Shown: positions 1-7,856, counted from the first letter of the stretch. The stretch is DNA of 19,646 nucleotides from an uncultured archaeon (GCA_903907555.1 CAIVOO010000025.1:1-19646), one strand, 5' to 3'. Translations and numbers: made by a program. The notes: generated by a model not told the origin, from the letters alone.

Positions 1-1494
1 AGCTTCTTTTGCTATTTTCAGATAAGTTTCTGCAATGAACGCTGGCTTCAGATTGTGATATTTTGAAATGAATCCCTCGACAACCTCTGTCTTTCCTGAT
101 TTCGCAAGCAAATCAGCTAAATCATTGGCTAATCCATATTCTTTTACTCTTTCAGACTTTTCGCTGATTAATTCAGGGATTTTAATATTTTTTAAATCAG
201 TCTTTATCGACTGGACATCTGTTTCAGGATACATCCTTGCAGCTCCAGGTATTGGTCTCATGAATGATGTTGTTCCATCTTCATTCGGTTTCCTAACTTC
301 CTTTGGAACTCCATTGAAGCATTCTTTCAATCTTACAACCACGGCATTCAGCGCTTTTTTCGCCTTGGATTCTTCTTCAGCAATTATTATGAAACCGTCG
401 CCAGGTTTTACATCCAAATCTTTCTTTATTTTTGCAATCTCATCAGCAGCCATCCCATATTTTGATAAGTCTTCATCAGAATGAAACAATCCCTTGACTC
501 CTGCTGCAACTTTCGCCCTGTCAGACAATTCTGTTCCCAATCTTTTGTTGGGTTGGATTTCTTTTCCAAGCAATCCTGCAAATCCTGCAGCTTTTATCCC
601 AAGAATCACACCGCCCTTGTCTAAAGATGATTTTATTATTTTTGACTGGCAGTTTTGTAGATTTATTTTTTTTATTTCAGGATTTTCAAACTTTTTCAGG
701 GAATTTTTGATTTCAACAAGCGCAATTTGTCTTTTTACTTCATTTTCTACAAGAGTTGGAATCATTTTCAGGTCCTGCGCGCCCTTGATTTCAATTCTTG
801 CACCATCTTTTATTGAGATATTGATATCCTGCCTTATCGTTCCAATTCCACGCTTTGCTTTTCCTGTAGAACGCAGAATCATTCCAATCTTTTCAGCAGT
901 TTCTTTGCACTGCTGTCCGGATTTTATATCCGGATCAGTTGCTATTTCTAGTAATGGAATTCCTAACCTGTCTAATCTAAAAACAGATGCCCCCTGCTCC
1001 TGTCTTATGTCTTTTGCAGCATCCTCTTCAAGGAATATTCCCTTTATTCCAACTTTGCCTTCAGAGGTTTCGAGATAACCTCCAGAGGAAACCATTGATG
1101 TTCTCTGGAATCCGGAGACAACCGAGCCGTTGATGATCGTCTTTCTCATCACTTCGACTTCATCAACAACATTCGCTTTCAGAATCAGAGCAACCTGCAA
1201 TGCCGCTTCTAATGCATCCTTGTTTATATTCATCGGCGGCTCTTCATCCAATTCAATCAAACAAGTCGTGTCAGAATAAGCTTCATAGATGAATTCCTTC
1301 TCTTTCTCCATCTCCATCCTTGCAGCGACATCAATCTCTCCTGTTTCGCCAGCCACTGCGCGCAATTTTCTCTTAACAATAATATCTGGCGTATCATCAC
1401 GCAAAAGAGTAGGGCAGTTGCAGAATAATTTCTTTCCCTCCAACTGCTGATGCACTTCGATACCGCATTTGAATCCTAATTTTGCGTAATCCAT
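1..1494 (-). CDS. gatE: Glu-tRNA(Gln) amidotransferase subunit E, 3' end cut off
   Basis: This is the amidotransferase subunit of the archaea-specific GatDE complex. It activates Glu-tRNA(Gln) with ATP and receives ammonia from GatD to form Gln-tRNA(Gln). Reverse-strand translation from ATG 1494 gives an uninterrupted 498 codons. The GatB/E catalytic domain begins with GIEVHQQLEG (residues 11-20) and carries DRLGIPLLEIATDPD (about 175-189). A GatE-type GAD insert is suggested by PGAARMYPETD near residues 412-424. The family is roughly 620-630 aa, so about 120 C-terminal residues (helical and tail domain) lie outside the window. The start is 1 nt past the gatD stop, so translation is probably coupled. 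Subunit identity is secure because the GAD-type insert separates GatE from GatB and gatD is adjacent. Confidence 0.96.
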   Translation of the reverse strand, partial: MDYAKLGFKCGIEVHQQLEGKKLFCNCPTLLRDDTPDIIVKRKLRAVAGETGEIDVAARMEMEKEKEFIYEAYSDTTCLIELDEEPPMNINKDALEAALQVALILKANVVDEVEVMRKTIINGSVVSGFQRTSMVSSGGYLETSEGKVGIKGIFLEEDAAKDIRQEQGASVFRLDRLGIPLLEIATDPDIKSGQQCKETAEKIGMILRSTGKAKRGIGTIRQDINISIKDGARIEIKGAQDLKMIPTLVENEVKRQIALVEIKNSLKKFENPEIKKINLQNCQSKIIKSSLDKGGVILGIKAAGFAGLLGKEIQPNKRLGTELSDRAKVAAGVKGLFHSDEDLSKYGMAADEIAKIKKDLDVKPGDGFIIIAEEESKAKKALNAVVVRLKECFNGVPKEVRKPNEDGTTSFMRPIPGAARMYPETDVQSIKTDLKNIKIPELISEKSERVKEYGLANDLADLLAKSGKTEVVEGFISKYHNLKPAFIAETYLKIAKEA

Positions 1495-1495
1495 T

Positions 1496-2779
1496 TTACA
1501 ATAAGAATCCTTCAGGCTCTGTCCTTTCGCTTATCTCGCCGACTATGTTCTTTACAATCATTTCCTTGACTTGTTTCGGATAATTGGAGAGTAGCCATGC
1601 CAATTTTATGAATGTTGTCTCAGGCGTCATGTCAGAATAATTTCCGAGAACTCCCATTTCTTGAAGTTCCCTTCCTGGCGAATACACATTTATCTGTATT
1701 CTTCCGTAGATTGTCTGAGGAGACACAACAACAGGCATTTTTTTTGCGAGTTCAGATATTGCTTTCCTTATCTTTGTGTGCTCTTTTGTGAATTCATCAA
1801 TCTCTGAGATTGGCGCATGCCCAAGGCCTGTTCCTTCAAGCACAAGCCCGTCGAAGTTCTTGTAGCATTCGAACTCTTCAGCGAACATGTTTGGATGCAT
1901 TTTTAGGAATGCAATCTTGAGATTTTCCTTTATTGGCATTATCTTTAATTTGGAATTTGACTTTTTCCTGTAATTCTTCCTGATGATTATTATCTTTTCC
2001 CCTTCAATAATTGCCCAGGGCAGTTGGTTAATCGGCCTGAACGTGTCCCTTCTTGAAGTGTGCATCTTCCTTGTCTTTGTCGCAGGCAGGATGAAGAATG
2101 AATCATCGCTTTCAGTCTTGTGCATGCATAATGCAACTTCTGCAAAATCTGTCTTTGTAATGAATCTTGCAGCAGCAATCAAGTTAGTTGCCGCATCGCT
2201 CGAGCCCCTGTCAGAACTTCTTTGCGCTCCAACTAGAATAACTGGTATTGGCAAATCCTGAAGAATGAACGCGAGCGCAGCGCTTGTATAATGCAGTGTG
2301 TCAGTTCCGTGCGTTATTATTACGCCTTCAGCGCCATTTTTTATTTCCTTCTCTACTTCCTTAGCCATCAGGTTGTAGTGCGCGAATCTCATGTCATCGC
2401 TCCACATGTTCCTGATAAGTCTCGATTCCACATTGGCTATATCCCTTAATTCAGGAAACATTGCAAGAATCTCTTCAGGAGTAAACCTCGCGATTACACC
2501 GCCAGTGTTATAATCGACTTTGCTTGCGATAGTTCCGCCTGTATGGAGAATTGAAATTTTAGGAAGCCCTTTTTTCTGGGCTATAGGCTTGGCAGGAGTC
2601 TCTTTAGCAGAATACTTCTGTATGACTGTCATGCTCTCAACTTTTTTCTTTTCAATGCCTATATTATAGCCATTGTCGAGCTTTATGACAACAACTCCCT
2701 CTTTGCTGCTGGGCATAAGAACTCCCTCTGCAGTGCCCTTGTCATATTTTAGCTTTACCAAATCACCTTCTTTTGCCAT
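1496..2779 (-). CDS. gatD: Glu-tRNA(Gln) amidotransferase subunit D
   Basis: This is the glutaminase subunit of GatDE, releasing ammonia from glutamine for the GatE reaction. The 427 residues have the family architecture. An SH3-like N-terminal domain (about 1-55) and a linker are followed by an L-asparaginase-type domain. Its catalytic motifs are HTGGTIAS (79-86, nucleophile-type T83), THGTDT (156-161, T159 and D160) and the Lys of RKMHTSRRD (K238), which match the Thr/Thr-Asp/Lys set of type I/II asparaginases. ATG 2779 has no Shine-Dalgarno sequence but sits about 29 bp from a TATA box, so the message is probably leaderless or nearly so. It is the first gene of a gatD-gatE operon. Confidence 0.97.
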   Translation of the reverse strand: MAKEGDLVKLKYDKGTAEGVLMPSSKEGVVVIKLDNGYNIGIEKKKVESMTVIQKYSAKETPAKPIAQKKGLPKISILHTGGTIASKVDYNTGGVIARFTPEEILAMFPELRDIANVESRLIRNMWSDDMRFAHYNLMAKEVEKEIKNGAEGVIITHGTDTLHYTSAALAFILQDLPIPVILVGAQRSSDRGSSDAATNLIAAARFITKTDFAEVALCMHKTESDDSFFILPATKTRKMHTSRRDTFRPINQLPWAIIEGEKIIIIRKNYRKKSNSKLKIMPIKENLKIAFLKMHPNMFAEEFECYKNFDGLVLEGTGLGHAPISEIDEFTKEHTKIRKAISELAKKMPVVVSPQTIYGRIQINVYSPGRELQEMGVLGNYSDMTPETTFIKLAWLLSNYPKQVKEMIVKNIVGEISERTEPEGFLL

Positions 2780-2804
2780 GTTGAATATAGCTAAAATCTA
2801 ATAG

Positions 2805-2812
2805 TATAAAAA
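2805..2812 (-). promoter_or_regulatory. TATA box for gatDE
   Basis: On the minus strand the site reads TTTTTATA. Its centre is about 29 bp from the gatD ATG, which places transcription start within a few bases of the start codon, as expected for a leaderless archaeal mRNA. Confidence 0.5.
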
Positions 2813-2850
2813 GCTTGTTGAATACTTAAATAATAATTATTCTAACAAGG

Positions 2851-2906
2851 GTGGGCGGGTGTCAAAGTATTCTCTAATGTTGTATAGAAGCCCCCACGTC
2901 CCCCTC
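2851..2906. other. Conserved 56-bp intergenic element, copy 1
   Basis: This GC-rich block in an AT-rich spacer matches 12350-12405 at 46 of 56 positions without gaps. On the plus strand the outer arms GTGGG (2851-2855) and CCCAC (2893-2897) can pair. Beyond a bulged C (2856) the helix continues toward AGCC (2889-2892), but with one C-to-G change at 2859 that breaks a pair kept in copy 2. The first part of the loop, GTCAAAGT (2861-2868), and the tail ACGTCCCCCTC (2896-2906) are identical in both copies. It lies between a T-rich tract after the decarboxylase gene and the gatD promoter, so it is probably not part of either mRNA. An AT-rich TTAAATA at 2826-2832 on the plus strand could be a promoter for it. 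The function and transcribed strand are unknown. Confidence 0.7.
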
Positions 2907-2921
2907 TCGGCCACAATATTG

Positions 2922-2940
2922 AAAATATAATCAAAAACAC
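2922..2940 (-). terminator. T-rich tract after the polyamine operon
   Basis: Immediately after the decarboxylase stop, the minus strand carries runs of T (GTTTTTG and ATATTTTC). Oligo-T stretches of this kind are the usual archaeal intrinsic terminators. No stem is needed or seen. Confidence 0.35.
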
Positions 2941-2942
2941 AT

Positions 2943-4130
2943 CTACTTGTTGATATGCACAATCTTTGCAGGTGGAAATCCATTAAAGTGTGTACTTGAT
3001 GCATTAGTGTATGCGCCTATGTGCTCTGCATAAACTAAATCCCCCAGTTCAAGAGGAGGGAGCTGCGCATTCTGGCTTATGACATCAAACCCATCGCATG
3101 TCCTGCCGAATACAGTGCATATTTCAGTATGGCCTTTCTTGAGCGCCCTGACTGGATACTGGATGTGGTCAAATATCTGTCCAGAAAAAGTGTGATATAC
3201 ACCATCGTCGATATAATAGCATGCTTTGCCGTGCTTAATTGCCTTCCCTATAACTTCGCAAATCAATGTAGCAGCTGTCGCAACCATGCATCTGCCTGGC
3301 TCTGCGATGATTTCAAACTCATCTGAAGGGAATAGCCTATCTGTCTCGGTATTTAATAATTTTGCAAGCTCCTCAAACTTTTTGTCCTTGCGGCTGTATT
3401 TTACAGGAAAGCCTCCGCCTATGTCCACCAGTCTTTTTCTTTGTTCGCGGCTGAAACCAACAACATATCCCCGAGCCTCTGCTTCGTTGAATACTTTGTA
3501 TGCGAACTCCAGAGCCTGAACATAGTTTGAGAAATTATTGCACTGGCTTCCTACATGAAAGCTAACGCCTTCGACTTGAAGCCCAGAGTCTATAGCGACA
3601 GCAATTAAATCAACAGCCTCGCCGCTGTCAACGCCAAACTTGTTGGAGAGCTCTACTGTAGAGCCTGTGTTCGGGGACCATAGCCTTAATACAAGCCCTG
3701 CATTTGGGGCATATTGCTTTATTTTTCCGATTTCTGCAAAGTTGTCAAATGTTGTAAGAGGCTTATATTTGTTTAATTTTTTAAGGGTGCCTTTTTTCTT
3801 TACAGGATGCGCATAAATTATCTTCTCCCAGATGAAATCTCTTCTTTCTTCAGGAGTGAGATCCTTAATCATCCTATGAACAAGCAAAAACTCAGGATAT
3901 GAAGCAACATCAAAGCTTCCGCCAAGATCGTAGATTGTCTTGACAATCTCTGGAAGGGAATTGGCCTTTACTGCAAAATATGGCTGTACTCTTGGAAGAG
4001 CTTCGGTAAATGCCCTGTAATTGCGCCTTATCTTTTCATGGTCTACAATAAGAACTGAATTGCCATCAATGTGATGAACTCCATTCTTCCTTGCAATCTT
4101 CTCCAACCTTTCAAGCTTTTCTCTTTTCAT
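2943..4130 (-). CDS. Ornithine/lysine-type PLP decarboxylase (fold III)
   Basis: This alanine-racemase-fold amino acid decarboxylase probably converts ornithine to putrescine. It has 395 residues, the usual ODC size. AVKAN (53-57) has PLP lysine K55, HVGSQ (192-196) and GGGFP (238-242) contribute to phosphate binding, and EPGR (277-280) is present. TCDGFD carries C345 and D346, the catalytic Cys-Asp of ODC, and FNGF (382-385) is near the C-terminus. The FNGF ending and TCD motif favour ODC or a bifunctional lysine/ornithine enzyme over diaminopimelate or carboxynorspermidine decarboxylase. The gene starts 9 nt after the stop of homospermidine synthase, whose substrate is putrescine, which supports the ornithine assignment. 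Substrate choice between ornithine and lysine cannot be settled from sequence. Confidence 0.88.
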   Translation of the reverse strand: MKREKLERLEKIARKNGVHHIDGNSVLIVDHEKIRRNYRAFTEALPRVQPYFAVKANSLPEIVKTIYDLGGSFDVASYPEFLLVHRMIKDLTPEERRDFIWEKIIYAHPVKKKGTLKKLNKYKPLTTFDNFAEIGKIKQYAPNAGLVLRLWSPNTGSTVELSNKFGVDSGEAVDLIAVAIDSGLQVEGVSFHVGSQCNNFSNYVQALEFAYKVFNEAEARGYVVGFSREQRKRLVDIGGGFPVKYSRKDKKFEELAKLLNTETDRLFPSDEFEIIAEPGRCMVATAATLICEVIGKAIKHGKACYYIDDGVYHTFSGQIFDHIQYPVRALKKGHTEICTVFGRTCDGFDVISQNAQLPPLELGDLVYAEHIGAYTNASSTHFNGFPPAKIVHINK

Positions 4131-4139
4131 TTTTCACCT

Positions 4140-5594
4140 CTATACAGGCAGCCTGAAGTTCCTGAACTGCCACGGATCTGATTTGTCAGGCAGGTTCGCA
4201 GAGTTTTCCTTGAAATAGACTTTCCTGTTTTTCAAAGGAGTCCAGTCATAAGCCTGAGAAACAAACTTTCCTAAGTAAGGCTTTGAAACTTCCAATACAT
4301 AATCATGCGGAAGGTCATCTGGCAAGCACAACCCTTTTCTAGGGTTCTCAATCATCCACATTGCTGCAGAAACAACACCTAATGCGACCTGGATTGTGGT
4401 AGCATTCTGTCCAGGCACAAGCCTTCTCGATTCATCAATGCTTAAGATGCTGCCTGTCCACCACGATTTGTATTCGTGGCCCATCAAGAGCGCTCCAAGG
4501 ATATCCTCTCCCTTGGTGACTTCATCGTTCATAATCCTTAGATTTTGCTGTAGGTCATAATTTCTGCATTTAAGCTCATGCAGAGAAGCAATAGTCTCAT
4601 CGCAAGGCATGTAAGCATAATGCACAGTCGGCCTGTACATAGGATTGCCTTGCTTGTCTCTTACTGTTAGCCTGTCTGAAATCCCGAAAGCCTCGCCATG
4701 CCTGATTACCATCCCAACAATCTCATAATCAGGAACCCATGACCTTACAAAAGTGTTTATTCCCATCTGCGCCAAAAATATCTGGTTTCTTGGACCCTGC
4801 TGTGGAACAACTGCGTTAAGAGGAAACTCTTTCTCGTGAGTGCCCCATCCCATCTCTGCAGGCGCAGTGCCTTCTTCCCTTAATCCTTCAATGCTCCATG
4901 TTCCGACAAACTCATTGATTTGCTTTGGCTTGTTTGTTATTTGGGTATCACGCTCGCTGCAGTGGATGACTTTCACTCCAAGTTCCATTGCAAGCCTTGC
5001 AAAATCTCGTTGCCTTGCATACTGCGCAATCCCTTCATGGGTATGTACTGGGTAGATTCTTTCGTCAAGCACTCTCTCAGCTATATCAAGAAGCCCCCTC
5101 TTTGTAAAATGAGAGATAAGCCCTGGATTTGCGCCGTGGTCGACGACTGCTGTTGTAGCATCTTTCCAATCCTTGCTCATTTCCCGAAGAGCCATCTGCC
5201 TAAAATATAATGATTTCTCATAAGGAGTCTTTGTGAATATTTCCCCGACAGAATCCCACTGCTCAACAGATGTATTAACATATAGGACTTTATGGTCATG
5301 GCACCAGCCGATAATGTCGCAGGCGCCTATGTTCCAAGCTAAATCAATCAGCACATCCCCTTCTTCAAGATGCTGGGATAAAATCTCATCAAGATTTTCA
5401 TTTGTAATTTTTTGTTGTTGGAAATTCACTCCTCTTTCCTTGAGACTTGCTATAGACTGAGTTTTGTCTTCTATGTCAATAACAGTAACATTCTTAGGAT
5501 CCACATCAATATGATCCAGAAGTATCGGCATCGTGCATTGCGATACAGAACCATAGCCTATTGTAAGAATCTTTTTATCAAACTTTATACCCAT
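4140..5594 (-). CDS. hss: Homospermidine synthase (bacterial type)
   Basis: This is an NAD-dependent homospermidine synthase, making sym-homospermidine from two putrescines. From ATG 5594 the protein is 484 aa, the usual length. A Rossmann start LTIGYGSVSQ (about 10-19) binds NAD. ANPGLISHF (about 155-163), HTHEG and the block around TWSIEG...PAEMGWGTHE are family signatures. The Trp and Glu eight residues apart (W233, E241 in this numbering) match, from memory, the cation-pi Trp and key Glu of the Blastochloris enzyme. An alternative GTG start at 5603 adds three residues. ATG 5594 is preferred because GGGGTGG lies just upstream as a ribosome binding site. It is the first gene of an operon with the decarboxylase. 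This enzyme is typical of bacteria, so lateral acquisition is likely (inference). Confidence 0.92.
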   Translation of the reverse strand: MGIKFDKKILTIGYGSVSQCTMPILLDHIDVDPKNVTVIDIEDKTQSIASLKERGVNFQQQKITNENLDEILSQHLEEGDVLIDLAWNIGACDIIGWCHDHKVLYVNTSVEQWDSVGEIFTKTPYEKSLYFRQMALREMSKDWKDATTAVVDHGANPGLISHFTKRGLLDIAERVLDERIYPVHTHEGIAQYARQRDFARLAMELGVKVIHCSERDTQITNKPKQINEFVGTWSIEGLREEGTAPAEMGWGTHEKEFPLNAVVPQQGPRNQIFLAQMGINTFVRSWVPDYEIVGMVIRHGEAFGISDRLTVRDKQGNPMYRPTVHYAYMPCDETIASLHELKCRNYDLQQNLRIMNDEVTKGEDILGALLMGHEYKSWWTGSILSIDESRRLVPGQNATTIQVALGVVSAAMWMIENPRKGLCLPDDLPHDYVLEVSKPYLGKFVSQAYDWTPLKNRKVYFKENSANLPDKSDPWQFRNFRLPV

Positions 5595-5636
5595 CAAAAC
5601 CACCCCGAACCATTTTTAAAAGAAGATTATTCGATG

Positions 5637-5648
5637 TATTTATAAAAA
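5637..5648 (-). promoter_or_regulatory. TATA box for the hss operon
   Basis: The minus strand reads TTTTTATAAATA. Initiation about 25 bp downstream falls near 5617, leaving a leader of about 20 nt that contains the GGGGTGG ribosome binding site ahead of ATG 5594. Confidence 0.55.
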
Positions 5649-5700
5649 TTTGTTTTTTTACTACTCCCGAAAAGGTTCCACTGGACATCCTCACACAGGG

Positions 5701-5710
5701 TTTTTATATT
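5701..5710 (+). promoter_or_regulatory. TATA box for the RNase H-like gene
   Basis: TTTTTATATT is centred about 25 bp upstream of ATG 5731, implying a leaderless mRNA. It is divergent from the hss promoter within the same 136-bp spacer. Confidence 0.55.
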
Positions 5711-5730
5711 ACCTGCCAATGTCTTAGTGC

Positions 5731-6498
5731 ATGATAAGAAACAGCTTCTTGTTTTTGCCAGGCATCAGGGCTGAAAAAGAGAGGAAAATCTGGGCTGACG
5801 GGGCGACTTCCTGGGGAAAATTTCTTGAAAAAGACAGGATTGCAGGAATTTCCAAGCTGCGAAAGCCTGTTTTTGATACTCTATTGAAAAATGCGCAGAG
5901 GCAGCTGGAGGATTACAACTCAAGCTACTTTGCAGAACGGATGCCTTCTGTTGAAAACTGGCGCCTGTACGACCACTTCGAAGATGATGCTGTTTTCCTT
6001 GACATCGAAACAAGCAACTATCACGGAAACATAACAATTGTTGGGCTGTACGACGGAAGGCAAACCATGCAGTTTGTAAGGGGATTTAATCTTGATAAAA
6101 ATCTGCTTAAGGAAACGCTTTCAAATTACAAGCTTTTGATAACATTCAACGGAAGATCATTTGATGTGCCTGTAATCAACAAATACTTCAACAATATAGT
6201 TCCGCAAATTCCGCACATCGATTTGCGCCATGTCGCAAGAAAAATAAATCTTGTCGGCGGTTTGAAAAGCATAGAGCGGCAGTTAGGCATTGGAAGGCCT
6301 GACGATGTTGTTGAAATGGACGGAGAGGATGCAATTATGCTTTGGGCAAAATGGCAGAACTCTGGGGACAGGAAATACCTTGATTTGCTTGCGCGCTATA
6401 ACGAAGAAGACATTATCAATCTAAAACCGCTGATGAAGCATTGCTATGGTGAATTATCAAATAAGATGAAAGAAAACTTTACTTCAGAATTTTCTTGA
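5731..6498 (+). CDS. RNase H-fold exonuclease-like protein (YprB type)
   Basis: This is a predicted metal-dependent nuclease of the ribonuclease H-like superfamily (YprB/RNase_H_2 group), 255 aa. The N-terminal ~70 residues hold a helix-hairpin-helix-like segment starting LPGIRAEKERKIW (9-21), perhaps for nucleic acid binding. The nuclease core has FLDIETS (89-95, D91 and E93), ITFNGRSFDVPVI (137-149, D145), HIDLRH (162-167, D164) and the last acidic motif RYNEEDIINL (222-231, Y223 and D227), forming a DEDD-like set. ATG 5731 lies directly at the expected transcription start. The gene ends inside the 3' end of adk on the other strand. The DNA or RNA substrate is unknown. Confidence 0.85.
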   Translation: MIRNSFLFLPGIRAEKERKIWADGATSWGKFLEKDRIAGISKLRKPVFDTLLKNAQRQLEDYNSSYFAERMPSVENWRLYDHFEDDAVFLDIETSNYHGNITIVGLYDGRQTMQFVRGFNLDKNLLKETLSNYKLLITFNGRSFDVPVINKYFNNIVPQIPHIDLRHVARKINLVGGLKSIERQLGIGRPDDVVEMDGEDAIMLWAKWQNSGDRKYLDLLARYNEEDIINLKPLMKHCYGELSNKMKENFTSEFS

Positions 6499-7105
6499 CA
6501 TCTTCAAATATAACATCTATGGCTCTGTTGCCATCAACAGTAACAAGCAATTTCTTTTTCTTGTAGTGTTCTATCAGTGGCTTTGTGTTTTCATTATATA
6601 TTTTCAATCTATTCCTGACTGTTTCAGGATTGTCATCTGCTCTTATTGTGAGTTTTGTTCCGCAGACATCGCATATCTCATCTTTTTTTGGCTTTTTTGT
6701 CAATAAATTATATGTCGCTCCGCATTTCAGGCAGCTTCTTCTGTTCGCCATACGATTAACAATAACATCATCTGGTATATCAATATCAATAACCTTGTCA
6801 ATCTTGATTTTTTCATCAAGCTTTTCAGCCTGATTAACAGTTCTCGGGAATCCGTCTAGGATGTACCCTTTCTTGCAGTCGCTGTCCTGCAATCTCTCGA
6901 ATATCATCTTGATGACGAGCTCGTCAGGAACTAATGAGCCTTTGTCAATGTGCGATTTCACTTCCCTGCCGAGCGGAGTATCATCCTTCTCAATTTTTCT
7001 CAGCAAGACGCCAGCAGAAATCTGCGGAATTCCGAATTCGACAGCGATTTTCTCGGCCTGCGTTCCCTTTCCGCTTCCTGGCTTTCCCAAAAGTATGAGC
7101 TTCAT
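6479..7105 (-). CDS. adk: Adenylate kinase with zinc-finger LID
   Basis: This enzyme interconverts AMP + ATP and 2 ADP. It has 208 aa in the bacterial long-form layout: P-loop GKPGSGKGT (7-15), DGFPRT (84-89), and a LID domain with two CxxC pairs (C125/C128 and C145/C148) that should bind zinc. RADDN...VRNRL follows the LID. The AMP-site segment reads ISAGVLLR (29-36) where most adenylate kinases have ISTGDMLR, so the usual Thr31 and Asp33 are Ala and Val. The frame is open upstream to 7207, but that 34-aa extension overlaps the previous gene and is not part of the family. ATG 7105 overlaps the upstream stop as ATGA and has GGAG about 8 nt upstream. It is the last gene of the tRNA-Thr operon. 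Confidence 0.95.
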   Translation of the reverse strand: MKLILLGKPGSGKGTQAEKIAVEFGIPQISAGVLLRKIEKDDTPLGREVKSHIDKGSLVPDELVIKMIFERLQDSDCKKGYILDGFPRTVNQAEKLDEKIKIDKVIDIDIPDDVIVNRMANRRSCLKCGATYNLLTKKPKKDEICDVCGTKLTIRADDNPETVRNRLKIYNENTKPLIEHYKKKKLLVTVDGNRAIDVIFEDVKKILK

Positions 7106-7554
7106 CCCATGTACTCCTTTCTCTCGTTTTTTGTTTCCTTCACACTGCTCCAGAAATCCTTTGTTTTCTGGACAATCCTTGCTGCCTCTTTTTTCAGGAT
7201 TTTCCATTCAGCATAAAAATCTTTTATGAATTTTGCATCCAAAGGCTCTTCTGCTTTTATCACAGTTTCTAGAGCATATCTTTCAAAATAAGCGAGTTTC
7301 TTGTAAAGCTCGAAAACAGCTTTCCTGTCGGAATCTGTGAATGCTGCAGACTCGTAGATGTGCATTACAGCAGTGTCTGACTGCAGTATGCCCTCGACAA
7401 ATTCTGTCGTGTGCACAAGCTTTTCCACAATCTTTTTCTTTACATCCCTGACAAGGAATTCCTTAACTTCCAATCCTGACAAATCAAATTCTGCGTCAAG
7501 CTCCTCGAAGCTTGGCAGCCCGTATTTTTTCCTGTACTGTTCGTATTCTTTCAT
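7102..7554 (-). CDS. Hypothetical all-helical protein
   Basis: I do not recognise this 150-aa protein. It is highly charged and predicted to be mostly helical, with no signal peptide or membrane segment and no cysteine. It is translationally coupled on both sides: ATGA overlaps with the TPR-like ORF upstream (7551-7554) and with adk downstream (7102-7105). It is therefore expected to be made with adenylate kinase in the cytoplasm. The sequence gives no basis for a catalytic function. It is supported as a gene by the paired overlaps and unbroken frame. Confidence 0.75.
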   Translation of the reverse strand: MKEYEQYRKKYGLPSFEELDAEFDLSGLEVKEFLVRDVKKKIVEKLVHTTEFVEGILQSDTAVMHIYESAAFTDSDRKAVFELYKKLAYFERYALETVIKAEEPLDAKFIKDFYAEWKILKKEAARIVQKTKDFWSSVKETKNERKEYMG

Positions 7555-7853
7555 ATTTTGTTCTTCCTTATGAAATCAGCAAGCTGTTTCTCGCCAATCT
7601 TCTCATAAATAAATGCTGCAATATCTCTGTTGCCTATTTCAAGATGGTTTTTTGCAAGCGTTTTGCAAGTCTCAATCGGAGGGAGCTTCCCTGCAATGTC
7701 AAAAGCAATGAAAGCATCTGTTGATTTCCCCATGTTCAGGAACCGTTTCCCGACTTCCATAAAAATCTCCTCTCTCTGCTGAGGAGGAAACATAGAAGCA
7801 TCAATGTTTTTAATGCCTTTATCCATTATAGATTTGATTAATGCATCGTTCAT
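7551..7853 (-). CDS. Small TPR-like helical protein
   Basis: This 100-aa protein of unknown function has helical pairs in the style of tetratricopeptide repeats. Examples are EVGKRFLNMGKSTDAFIAFDIAGKL around residues 33-57 and KNHLEIGNRDIAAFIYEKIG around 68-87. It is probably a protein-binding adaptor (inference). ATG 7853 lies only 3 nt (UUU) after the 3' end of tRNA-Thr, so the mRNA must be released by tRNA 3' processing or share its transcript. Its stop overlaps the next start as ATGA. No ribosome binding site can exist outside the tRNA itself. Confidence 0.75.
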   Translation of the reverse strand: MNDALIKSIMDKGIKNIDASMFPPQQREEIFMEVGKRFLNMGKSTDAFIAFDIAGKLPPIETCKTLAKNHLEIGNRDIAAFIYEKIGEKQLADFIRKNKI

Positions 7854-7856
7854 AAA

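Noticed and set aside
68..1078. Plus-strand open frames of 138 and 194 codons
   Set aside because: They lie antisense to gatE, whose reverse-strand translation is continuous and carries unmistakable family motifs. The plus frames have no domain, promoter or ribosome binding site.
2851..2906. The conserved element as an intrinsic terminator
   Set aside because: It is preceded by a T tract rather than followed by one, and its orientation relative to the upstream gene is opposite to that of the copy at 12350-12405.
7106..7207. 34-residue N-terminal extension of adenylate kinase
   Set aside because: It overlaps the preceding gene out of frame, is not part of the family, and ATG 7105 has both a GGAG site and an ATGA overlap.
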